From positions 55,222 to 119,221 of the forward strand of contig NZ_JACOQD010000007.1 in NCBI RefSeq assembly GCF_014297365.1: a stretch of 64,000 nucleotides of DNA, read 5' to 3'. Origin of the DNA: Winogradskyella echinorum. GTDB lineage: Bacteria; Bacteroidota; Bacteroidia; Flavobacteriales; Flavobacteriaceae. Made by a program: the position numbers and the translations under genes. How positions within the stretch are numbered: the stretch's first letter is position 1; each line of letters begins with the position of its first letter. The notes under the pieces are model-generated. The model was not told the DNA's origin, ran no database searches, and saw only the letters and a list, made by a program, of their open reading frames with translations. This document shows, piece after piece, positions 24,653-32,941 of this stretch.

Positions 24653-25593
24653 AGATAAAACAATATCATATTCTTTTACTATGCCTCTCATTTCTATATG
24701 CCACTAATATTTGTGCGCAAAGCAAAACTATTAAAGGTTTTGATATCAAAGGAGAGGAAGTCATTTTTATTTTTAATGTTAACGATTATCCTAATATTAA
24801 AAACAATGGTGATACCATAGACAATGTTTATGTGTCTGGTGAATTTAATAATTGGGCAAAAGATCAGTGGCCAATGCAAAAAGTAAATGATTCAATTTAC
24901 CAATTAAAAAAAGACTTGTCACTTTTTACATCAAATTTTGGATGGGAATTTAAATTTATTGTAAATGGTAAACATTGGGCCGAACCCTCGAGCGATGTCG
25001 AAAATAGTGTAGGTGCAAAAGATATATATGGATTCCCTTTAATGGTGTATAACCTAAAATTTTATAGTGCTTTTGCTACTGATTATGGCAATGTTAGTTT
25101 TAAGCTCAAAGGCTATAAAGATGCTGAAAAAGTTATTCTCAGTGGCACATTTAATAGATGGGACGAAACTGGGTTTATTATGAAACCAAATGATGATGGC
25201 TGGGAAATTATTTTACAATTACGTCCAGATATTTACCAATATAAATTTATCGTTGATGGTAATTGGATTGAAGACCCTCAAAATCCTTCAAAAGTTGAGA
25301 ATGAATACGACGGCTACAATTCTATTATAGATGTTCAAAAAAACGTAAAATTTCAACTCTGTGATTTTGAGGATGCAAAAACAGTTATCCTAAGTGCTGA
25401 ATTTAATAATTGGACAGAAAGCGAAAGTAAAATGACCAAAATAGACGGTTGTTGGGTATATAACCAAAGGTTGTCTGGCGGTAAATACCACTACAAATTT
25501 ATAGTTGATGGTACATGGATTACTGATCCTGCAAATACAGTTAAGGAGTACGACGGAGAAGGACATATTAACTCCGTGTGTATGGTAAAATAG
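24649..25593 (+). CDS. Exported protein of three glycogen-binding (CBM48/AMPK-like) domains
   Basis: 314 residues starting at TTG, within TTGA shared with the preceding stop. No nearby ATG precedes the signal peptide (MKIKQYHILLLCLSFLYATNICAQ), so TTG is the likely start. Three repeats of an early-set/CBM48-like domain follow: VYVSGEFNNWAKDQWPMQK (about 61), VILSGTFNRWDETGFIMK (about 163) and VILSAEFNNWTESESKMTK (about 244). Each is followed by a YQYKFIVDG-type strand (EFKFIVNGKHW, YKFIVDGNWIEDP, YKFIVDGTWITDP). No catalytic domain is present. It presumably binds an alpha-glucan or acts as a scaffold; that is inference. Confidence 0.8.
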   Translation: MKIKQYHILLLCLSFLYATNICAQSKTIKGFDIKGEEVIFIFNVNDYPNIKNNGDTIDNVYVSGEFNNWAKDQWPMQKVNDSIYQLKKDLSLFTSNFGWEFKFIVNGKHWAEPSSDVENSVGAKDIYGFPLMVYNLKFYSAFATDYGNVSFKLKGYKDAEKVILSGTFNRWDETGFIMKPNDDGWEIILQLRPDIYQYKFIVDGNWIEDPQNPSKVENEYDGYNSIIDVQKNVKFQLCDFEDAKTVILSAEFNNWTESESKMTKIDGCWVYNQRLSGGKYHYKFIVDGTWITDPANTVKEYDGEGHINSVCMVK

Positions 25594-25594
25594 T

Positions 25595-27931
25595 CTACCT
25601 CAAAACTTGAAGTTTAGCAAATCGCAATAGTAACTTCTTCGTTTCACCTTTTTGAAATTTAATTTCTGCCTTAGCATCAGCACCTTTTCCTTCTATTTTT
25701 ATAACCTCACCTCTACCAAATCTTTGATGGTTTACTTTAGCTCCAACCACCAATTTTTCATCATATGATTCTGAAGCACTTTCAGCTTTTGCAACAGGCT
25801 TCATTTTTTTAGGTGCACTTATCTTAAAATTCTCAGGTTTAGATTTGGTTGTTTTTTTTGGCATTTTTGCTACTTTAGGTTTTGCAAATCGTACACGATT
25901 TGGCTCAATATCTCCAAATATAGATTCGTCTAACATTGGATTAAAACGTTGTTCTTTCAAAGGAGTTACAATATCAACATACTCATCATCAATCTCTTCT
26001 ATAAATCTACTTGGCTCAGCATCTATTAATTTTCCCCAACGATAACGAGACAATGTATATGTTAAATAGGCTTGTTTTTCTGCTCTTGTCAAAGCTACAT
26101 AAAATAATCGACGTTCTTCTTCGAGTTCGCTTCTTGTGTTCATACTCATGGCACTTGGAAACAAGTCTTCTTCCATACCAACGATAAACACATGTCCAAA
26201 TTCTAGACCTTTAGCTAAGTGAATTGTCATTAAAGCAACATGATCTGGATCCCCTTTATCTGCATCTAAATCTGTTGCCAAAGCCACATCTTCTAAAAAC
26301 TCAGCTAAAGAATCTCCTGCATCTGCTAATTCTATTTGCCCTTCAACAAAATCCTTAATACCATTTAATAATTCCTGAACGTTGTCCATTCTGGTAACAC
26401 CTTCTGGTGTTCCGTCTTTGTTCAACTCCCTAATTAATCCACTCGTTTTGGTAACATGTTCAGCTAAATCAAAGGCATTAGCTGTTTGATTCATAACTTG
26501 GTAACTTTCAATTAAAGTAACAAAATCCTTTAACTTATTTTTAGTTCCGTTATTTATCTTAAGGTCTAAATTGTCTATATTCTGTATAACTTCGAATATG
26601 GTTTTACCATATCCATTAGCCGCTACAACTAATCTGTCTATTGTAGTTTGCCCAATACCTCTTGCTGGATAATTAATTACACGCTTAAGCGCTTCTTCAT
26701 CTGACGGATTCAATATTAAACGTAAGTAGGCAGTTACATCTTTAATTTCTTTTCGCTGATAGAATGACAAACCTCCATATATACGATACGGAATATCTCT
26801 TTTACGCAACGCATCTTCAATGGCACGAGATTGTGCATTGGTGCGATACAATACTGCAAAATCACTGTTGTGCAGTTGCTTATTCATTTTAGTTTCCCAA
26901 ATTGTACTAGCTACATAACGTCCTTCGTCACCATCAGTTAATGAACGATGTACTTTTACTTTTTCTCCAACGTCATTAGCTGTCCAAACAATTTTATCGA
27001 GCTTGGTTTTATTATGTTCAATAACCGAGTTTGCTGCACCTACTATCATTTTGGTTGAGCGGTAATTCTGCTCAAGACGATACATTTTAACACCATCGTA
27101 ATCTTTCTGAAAATTTAGAATGTTATTAATATTTGCACCACGAAAGGCATAAATACTTTGCGCATCATCACCAACCACACAAATATTTTGAAAACGATCT
27201 GCTAATGCTCTTACAATAAGGTATTGAGAGTGGTTGGTATCTTGATACTCGTCTACCAGTATATATCTAAATCTATTTTGATATTGTGCCAACACATTAG
27301 GAAAACGCGTTAACAATTCATTAGTTCTCAATAATAAATCATCAAAATCCATGGCTCCAGCCTTAAAACAGCGATCTACATATTCTTTATAAATCTCACC
27401 CATTTTAGGACGTCTTGCCATAGCGTCCGCCTCCATTAATTCTGGATTTTTAAAATAGGCTTTAACCGTAATTAAACTGTTTTTATAAGATGAAATTCGA
27501 CTATAAATCTGTTTCGTTTTATAAATATCCTTGTCAAGTCCCATTTCTTTAATAATGGAACCCATTAACTTTTGAGAATCTTGTGTATCGTAAATCGTAA
27601 AATTGCTCGGAAACCCTAAATGATGACCTTCAAATCGTAAAATCTTGGCAAAAACAGAGTGAAAAGTCCCCATCCATAGATTTTTAGCTTCACTATCACC
27701 AACAATATCTGCAATACGGCCTTTCATCTCCTTGGCAGCTTTATTGGTAAATGTCAATGCTAATATATTAAAGGAGTCAACACCTTGATCCATCAAATAC
27801 GCAATACGATATGTTAAAACACGTGTTTTTCCAGAACCAGCTCCAGCAATGATAATCATTGGACCATCCTTCTGTATAGTAGGCGCTAATTGTGCGTCAT
27901 TAAGTTGACTGAGATACTTTTCCAAATGCAA
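25595..27931 (-). CDS. pcrA: UvrD/PcrA-type superfamily 1 DNA helicase
   Basis: 778 residues; a 3'-5' ATP-dependent helicase for nucleotide excision and mismatch repair or replication-fork upkeep. Motifs: I IIAGAGSGKTRVLTYR (about 28), Ia LTFTNKAAKEM, II ILVDEYQDTNHSQ (about 224), III VVGDDAQSIYAFRGA, IV LEQNYRST, V LMTIHLAKGLEF, VI FYVALTRAEKQAYLTY (about 616). The C-terminal segment (VVGAKVNHQRFGRGEVIKIEG) is a Tudor-like domain found in PcrA and UvrD. One base separates its 3' end from the convergent CBM gene. Confidence 0.93.
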   Translation of the reverse strand: MHLEKYLSQLNDAQLAPTIQKDGPMIIIAGAGSGKTRVLTYRIAYLMDQGVDSFNILALTFTNKAAKEMKGRIADIVGDSEAKNLWMGTFHSVFAKILRFEGHHLGFPSNFTIYDTQDSQKLMGSIIKEMGLDKDIYKTKQIYSRISSYKNSLITVKAYFKNPELMEADAMARRPKMGEIYKEYVDRCFKAGAMDFDDLLLRTNELLTRFPNVLAQYQNRFRYILVDEYQDTNHSQYLIVRALADRFQNICVVGDDAQSIYAFRGANINNILNFQKDYDGVKMYRLEQNYRSTKMIVGAANSVIEHNKTKLDKIVWTANDVGEKVKVHRSLTDGDEGRYVASTIWETKMNKQLHNSDFAVLYRTNAQSRAIEDALRKRDIPYRIYGGLSFYQRKEIKDVTAYLRLILNPSDEEALKRVINYPARGIGQTTIDRLVVAANGYGKTIFEVIQNIDNLDLKINNGTKNKLKDFVTLIESYQVMNQTANAFDLAEHVTKTSGLIRELNKDGTPEGVTRMDNVQELLNGIKDFVEGQIELADAGDSLAEFLEDVALATDLDADKGDPDHVALMTIHLAKGLEFGHVFIVGMEEDLFPSAMSMNTRSELEEERRLFYVALTRAEKQAYLTYTLSRYRWGKLIDAEPSRFIEEIDDEYVDIVTPLKEQRFNPMLDESIFGDIEPNRVRFAKPKVAKMPKKTTKSKPENFKISAPKKMKPVAKAESASESYDEKLVVGAKVNHQRFGRGEVIKIEGKGADAKAEIKFQKGETKKLLLRFAKLQVLR

Positions 27932-28015
27932 TTTTTTTTCGAGCTGTGAAATTAAGAATTGTGCTAGGTTTTACCATATATAAACTACAATAATTATAAA
28001 CAATATATTAAGAGT

Positions 28016-28043
28016 TTTGTTTTATCAAATTTCAATATCTTAG
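28016..28043 (+). promoter_or_regulatory. Possible promoter for M20 hydrolase operon
   Basis: TTTG (28016-28019) and TATCTTAG (28036-28043; one mismatch to TAnnTTTG) with 16 bases between them, 16 bases ahead of the ATG. Confidence 0.35.
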
Positions 28044-28059
28044 TGCAAATTTTAAAATT

Positions 28060-29334
28060 ATGAAGTCAGCTTTTGCTCTATTCCTTTTAGTTTCAACATT
28101 TACTTTTGCTCAAAGCACTATAGAGCAAGACATTACAAACATTGAAGAAAAACTCATTAAATGGAGGCGCCATTTTCATCAAAACCCAGAACTATCTAAT
28201 CAAGAATTTAAAACAGCTGAAAAAATCGCTGATCATTTAAAATCTCTTGGATTAGAAGTAGAAACAGGGATTGCTATTACTGGTGTTGTTGGATTATTAA
28301 AAGGAGATTTACCCGGTAAAGTTGTTGCGCTAAGAGCAGATATTGATGCCTTACCTGTAACAGAACGAAATGACTTACCGTTTAAATCTGAAGTAAAAAC
28401 TACATTTTTAAATACAGAAACGGGAGTAATGCATGCTTGTGGTCACGACACACATATTGCTATTTTAATGGCTACAGCTGAAGTTTTATCTAAACACAAA
28501 GACAAAATTAAAGGTACCATTAAGTTTATTTTTCAACCTGCTGAAGAAGGTCCACCACCTGGTGAAGAAGGCGGCGCAAAATTAATGATTAAAGAAGGTG
28601 TTTTAGATAACCCAAAAGTAGATGCAATATTTGGTTTACACATCAATGCTGGTACACCTGTTGGTGTAATAAAATATAAGAAAGGTGGTATTATGGCTTC
28701 TGTTGAACGTTTTGTAATTGATGTTAAAGGAAAGCAGACACATGGTTCTCAACCTTGGGGAGGCGTTGACCCTATATTAATTTCGGCAAAAATTATAGAT
28801 GGCCTACAGACCATAATTAGTAGAGAAGCTAAGCTAACTGATGAGGCTGCGGTGATTACAGTTGGAAAAATTACTGCTGGCACACGTTTTAATATTATAC
28901 CAGAAACTGCACAATTAATAGGAACAGTTCGAACCTTAGATCCAGATATGCGATCGATGATTGAAAGACGAATGAAAGAAATGACTGAAACTATTGCTAA
29001 AGCTTATGGAGGCGAAGCAACCATTTCATTTAGAAACCAAACGTCTATTACCTTTAACGATCCTGATTTAACAGATAAAATGTTACCTTCTCTTCAAAAA
29101 GCCGCTGGAACTGAAAATGTACAACTTATGAAAGCGACTACTGGAGGTGAAGATTTTTCTTATTTTCAAGAAGTAGTTCCGGGTATTTACTTCTTCTTAG
29201 GAGGAATGACTTCAACCGATGAACCAAAAGGTGCCTTTCCGCACCACACACCAGATTTTATGATTGACGAAAGCGGTATGCTTCTTGGCGTAAAAGCTTT
29301 TACACAACTCACTTTAGACTATTTAAACAATTAA
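28060..29334 (+). CDS. Exported M20D amidohydrolase (hippurate/IAA-amino acid hydrolase-like)
   Basis: 424 residues with a signal peptide (MKSAFALFLLVSTFTFAQ). The M20D motifs are RRHFHQNPELSNQEFKTAE (about 36), ALRADIDALPV (about 90), GVMHACGHDTHIAIL (about 125; Cys and His metal ligands), FQPAEEGPPPGEEGGAK (about 161; Glu pair) and TGGEDFSYFQEVVPG near the end (His/Glu region). It splits N-acyl amino acids or related amides, here in the periplasm; the substrate is not determined. It heads a three-gene unit with gaps of 3 and 4 bases to the next genes. Confidence 0.9.
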   Translation: MKSAFALFLLVSTFTFAQSTIEQDITNIEEKLIKWRRHFHQNPELSNQEFKTAEKIADHLKSLGLEVETGIAITGVVGLLKGDLPGKVVALRADIDALPVTERNDLPFKSEVKTTFLNTETGVMHACGHDTHIAILMATAEVLSKHKDKIKGTIKFIFQPAEEGPPPGEEGGAKLMIKEGVLDNPKVDAIFGLHINAGTPVGVIKYKKGGIMASVERFVIDVKGKQTHGSQPWGGVDPILISAKIIDGLQTIISREAKLTDEAAVITVGKITAGTRFNIIPETAQLIGTVRTLDPDMRSMIERRMKEMTETIAKAYGGEATISFRNQTSITFNDPDLTDKMLPSLQKAAGTENVQLMKATTGGEDFSYFQEVVPGIYFFLGGMTSTDEPKGAFPHHTPDFMIDESGMLLGVKAFTQLTLDYLNN

Positions 29335-29337
29335 TTT

Positions 29338-30897
29338 ATGGATTCCATTTTAGAATTCTTAGGCTCTATATCTTGGTGGCTATGGGTAATTATTGCATTA
29401 ATTATCGTTGCTATTAGAGATGTTTTACAAAGACAGCATACAATTCAACACAACTTTCCTTTAGTAGGCCATATTCGTTATTTATTTGAAAGTATTGGCC
29501 CAGAAATTCGTCAATATTTCGTTGCCAATAATAGAGAGGAATTACCATTTAATAGAATAGAACGCAGTTGGGTCTATGCATCCTCCAAGAACGAAAACAA
29601 TTATGAAGGTTTTGGTACAGATAGAGATATCTACGCACATCAGCATATATTTATTAATAATGCAATGTTTCCGTTTAAAACAGAGGGCAATCATCCTAAC
29701 GCATTAGACAAATCATTTTTACCATGCGCTAAGGTCATGGGAGAATTCAATAAAAGACGTAAACCGTATCGCCCAGCTTCTATTATTAATATTTCTGCAA
29801 TGAGTTTTGGTTCGCTTTCCGCAAAAGCTGTAGAATCATTAAATAAAGGAGTAAAATTAGCCGATGCATACCACAATACAGGTGAAGGAGGTTTATCTCC
29901 ATATCATAGCCATGGTGGTGATGTTGTTTTTCATTTTGGAACCGGTTATTTCGGTGTTCGGGCTGAAGATGGAGGGTTTTCAATGGATAAAATGAAAAAG
30001 CTTGTTGAAGACAATCCTTTTATAAGAGCTATTGAAGTAAAACTATCTCAAGGAGCAAAACCTGGAAAAGGTGGTGTACTCCCTGGATCTAAGATTACAA
30101 AAGAAATTGCAGAAATAAGAGGTGTAGAAGTCGGTAAAACAGTATTGTCACCACCAAATCATAAGGCTTTTTCAACAGTACCAGAAATGCTCGATTTTAT
30201 TGAAGCTATCGCTGAAGAAACAGGATTACCAGTTGGTATAAAAGCTGCTATTGGTAAATTAGATCAATGGAAAGAATTGGCAGATTTAATGGTTAAAACT
30301 GGTAAAGGACCAGATTTTATCACAGTAGATGGTGGCGAAGGCGGAACTGGAGCAGCACCTCCAAGTTTTGCAGATCATGTTTCATTGCCATGGGTTTATG
30401 GTTTTGGCGATCTTTATAAATTATTTAAAGACAAAGGACTCACAGAACGCATTGTTTTTATTGGAAGCGGAAAATTAGGCTTTCCTGCTAAAGCAGCAAT
30501 GGCCTTTGCCATGGGCGCAGACTGTATAAATGTGGCACGAGAAGCCATGATGAGTATTGGTTGTATACAAGCTCAAATTTGCCATACGAATCGTTGTCCT
30601 TCTGGTGTTGCAACTCAAAGTAAATGGTTACAACGTGGTATAGACGTTCCTTTAAAATCTGAACGTTTGGCTCAATATTTTAAAACCTTTAGAAAAGAGT
30701 TTATAGAAATTACCCATTCTGCCGGTTACGAACATCCATGTCAATTTACAATGGACGATATCGAAGTGAATGTAGATGATCATAATCTCTCAAAAGAATT
30801 AAGTAACACTTACCAATATAACAAAACTAAAGTTCCGTTTATTTCGATGCAACATTTAAAAGAATGTGAGTATCTTGGCGGAGTAAAGAAGAATTAA
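29338..30897 (+). CDS. FMN-binding glutamate synthase-like membrane oxidoreductase
   Basis: 519 residues. An N-terminal hydrophobic helix (residues about 8-25, SISWWLWVIIALIIVAI) anchors a glutamate-synthase-type FMN barrel: RPASIINISAMSFGSLSAKAVESL, HNTGEGGLSPYHSHGGDVV, EVKLSQGAKPGKGGVLPGSKI, DFITVDGGEGGTGAAP (FMN), IGSGKLGFPAKAAMAFAMGAD and the Cys set in CIQAQICHTNRCPSGVATQS. The amidotransferase domain is absent. It resembles the standalone FMN-binding glutamate synthase family proteins, whose reaction is not generally known; assimilation of ammonia should not be assumed. Confidence 0.88.
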   Translation: MDSILEFLGSISWWLWVIIALIIVAIRDVLQRQHTIQHNFPLVGHIRYLFESIGPEIRQYFVANNREELPFNRIERSWVYASSKNENNYEGFGTDRDIYAHQHIFINNAMFPFKTEGNHPNALDKSFLPCAKVMGEFNKRRKPYRPASIINISAMSFGSLSAKAVESLNKGVKLADAYHNTGEGGLSPYHSHGGDVVFHFGTGYFGVRAEDGGFSMDKMKKLVEDNPFIRAIEVKLSQGAKPGKGGVLPGSKITKEIAEIRGVEVGKTVLSPPNHKAFSTVPEMLDFIEAIAEETGLPVGIKAAIGKLDQWKELADLMVKTGKGPDFITVDGGEGGTGAAPPSFADHVSLPWVYGFGDLYKLFKDKGLTERIVFIGSGKLGFPAKAAMAFAMGADCINVAREAMMSIGCIQAQICHTNRCPSGVATQSKWLQRGIDVPLKSERLAQYFKTFRKEFIEITHSAGYEHPCQFTMDDIEVNVDDHNLSKELSNTYQYNKTKVPFISMQHLKECEYLGGVKKN

Positions 30898-30901
30898 TTT
30901 T

Positions 30902-31420
30902 ATGGAACAACAACTTTTAAACCTTTTAATGTACACAATACCTGCTTTAGTAACAGGTGCAATTGCCTATATGTTTTTTAGAGAACACACAGATAACGAA
31001 AACAACAGACGCAACTTTCTAATTACTAAAGATTTGCAAAAAGAGGCATTTCCAATTCGACTGCAAGCATATGAGCGTATCACTTTATTTTTAGAGAGAA
31101 TCTCACCATCTAAATTATTGGTAAGAGTAAACCCAACGTCTTCAAATAAAGATGATTACGAAGCGCTACTTATAGCTAATATTGAGCAAGAATTTGACCA
31201 TAATTTATCGCAACAAATTTATATTTCAGACGAATGTTGGAATATTATCAATGGTGCAAAAAATGCTACAATCCAGTTAATTAGAAAAGCAAATATGTCT
31301 GAAAAAACAGATTCAGCCAATAAACTTCGTGAAGTTATTTTAACTGAGCTAATGGAAAAACAACCACCAAGCAACACTGCTTTAGCATATGTTAAACAAG
31401 AGGTTAGCAAAATGTGGTAG
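30902..31420 (+). CDS. Hypothetical membrane-anchored protein
   Basis: 172 residues with one N-terminal transmembrane helix (about 7-27, NLLMYTIPALVTGAIAYMFF). The cytosolic part follows the pattern KEAFPIRLQAYERITLFLERISPSKLLVRV, then EFDHNLSQQIYISDECWNIINGAKNATIQLI and a C-terminal helix. Such short proteins are conserved in flavobacteria; I know no function. It begins 4 bases after the FMN enzyme gene, so it belongs to the same unit and may act with that membrane-anchored oxidoreductase (inference). Confidence 0.65.
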   Translation: MEQQLLNLLMYTIPALVTGAIAYMFFREHTDNENNRRNFLITKDLQKEAFPIRLQAYERITLFLERISPSKLLVRVNPTSSNKDDYEALLIANIEQEFDHNLSQQIYISDECWNIINGAKNATIQLIRKANMSEKTDSANKLREVILTELMEKQPPSNTALAYVKQEVSKMW

Positions 31421-31650
31421 ACAAAAGAGAATTATTAAATTATTAGGATAGTGGTAATTTACTCTCAACACACTTTTGCATCTCCAGTATATTTTAACCG
31501 TATAAACTGAGAGCAAATACGTAAGTATAAACAACCACTGAAAAATACAAAAGACAAACGCCAAGCGAGAGATGAAAATTTAATTTATCATAAAATCGTA
31601 CTTTTTTGTGCAACCTTTTCTCTTTTATGCATCTTAATAATAAACACTTT

Positions 31651-32025
31651 ATGAAACGCCTTGTTTCTCTCTCTCTTATTTTTATTATAATTTCATCTTG
31701 CTCTAACAATAAAGAAAATGATTTTTCATCACTAATTTGTAATGTTGAAAAACCTACAGAAGATTTAGATTGGCTAGAATCTGAAATTGATATTTTGACA
31801 GACGAAGGAGATCAATACAATTATATAAAACAAGCCGAATACAATAATCAGACAGTATTTATATTTGCTAATTGCAACCCTTTAGTTAACTCTGTATTTT
31901 TCGTTAAAACTTGTGATGGACAGAATATTGGTATCATAGGAACGCGAGAGCAAGATATACCTTGGAGTATTCTTAATAATGGTGAAATTATATGGAAAGC
32001 TGATGATTCAGAATGTAATTTGTAA
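31651..32025 (+). CDS. Small putative lipoprotein
   Basis: 124 residues from the ATG that begins a lipoprotein signal peptide (MKRLVSLSLIFIIISSCSNN; lipobox ISSC). An upstream in-frame start adds 15 residues and spoils the signal. The mature part contains ICNVEKPTEDLDWLESEID, YNYIKQAEYNNQTVFIFANC and a C-terminal LNNGEIIWKADDSEC, with four mature Cys. I do not recognise a family; short Bacteroidota lipoproteins with this LDWL-EI pattern are common and uncharacterised. Convergent with the patatin gene. Confidence 0.7.
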   Translation: MKRLVSLSLIFIIISSCSNNKENDFSSLICNVEKPTEDLDWLESEIDILTDEGDQYNYIKQAEYNNQTVFIFANCNPLVNSVFFVKTCDGQNIGIIGTREQDIPWSILNNGEIIWKADDSECNL

Positions 32026-32053
32026 ATCAACCAATACTCAATAAAACATAGTA

Positions 32054-32941
32054 TTAGTCATCTTCATGACGCATTTCCGCATAATCATATCCTTGTTTCC
32101 ACCATTTTTCCATTAAACGTTTACTAAAAATTAAAGAGTTCTCCGTAAGACTTGTTGGTGTGTAATACAAATTCAGCTTTACGTTATTGTTTTTAGCAGC
32201 CAACTTACCTATAACAATATCATTACGCTCTACCTGATCTAACAAATGACTAAAAAGACTAATCATTAAAGAAAATGGATTTTTACCAAGTACCTTTTGC
32301 TTACCCAATGTTTCAGCTTCTAACACAACTGCATCGACCTCTGTTGCTCCTCTTTTAATAGCTTCACGGATAGGAATTACACAACCTAATCCTCCATCTG
32401 CATATTCGTAACCGTTTACTTTTGCAAGCGACATAAACGGAATGTAATTACAAGAAATCCAAATCCAATTACAAAACTCTTCATAGGAACACTCATTAAT
32501 AGACTTGTACTCTACTCTATTCATCGATAGATTAGATACAGTAACCACCACATCGTGTTTGTTTGTTTTTATTTTTTCATACTCCTCGTAAGTGAAGTTT
32601 TTTCTAATATTTCGTCTTAACGCCTTACTTTCGCCAAAGGTTCTTTTACGTTTTATAAACTGCCATAAGGAATTTACAAAATCAATAGAGACATACTCTC
32701 TATCACCCTTTTTGCGCTGTACAAACGGGCTAACACTAAAAATATCTTGCTGCTGAACGTTAGTAAATATATCGTAAAGCTTTCCTATTTCGTTTACAGC
32801 TAAATGTGGAACAAGTAAACTTCCTGTAGATGTTCCTAAAAACATATCGTACTCGCGTTTTTTGTGCTCCATAAGATATTGGGCTACTCCACCAGCAAAC
32901 GCACCTTTACTTCCACCTCCAGATATTACTAATGCTCGCAT
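32054..32941 (-). CDS. Patatin-like phospholipase family protein
   Basis: 295 residues. The catalytic dyad and oxyanion hole of bacterial patatins are present: ALVISGGGSKGAFAGGVAQYL (glycine loop, about 3-23), GTSTGSLLVPHL (nucleophile Ser, about 38) and YEYADGGLGCVIPI (catalytic Asp, about 178). It is a probable cytosolic or membrane-peripheral lipid acyl hydrolase. Its start overlaps the stop of the upstream M1 peptidase by 1 base, so the genes are translationally coupled. Confidence 0.87.
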   Translation of the reverse strand: MRALVISGGGSKGAFAGGVAQYLMEHKKREYDMFLGTSTGSLLVPHLAVNEIGKLYDIFTNVQQQDIFSVSPFVQRKKGDREYVSIDFVNSLWQFIKRKRTFGESKALRRNIRKNFTYEEYEKIKTNKHDVVVTVSNLSMNRVEYKSINECSYEEFCNWIWISCNYIPFMSLAKVNGYEYADGGLGCVIPIREAIKRGATEVDAVVLEAETLGKQKVLGKNPFSLMISLFSHLLDQVERNDIVIGKLAAKNNNVKLNLYYTPTSLTENSLIFSKRLMEKWWKQGYDYAEMRHEDD

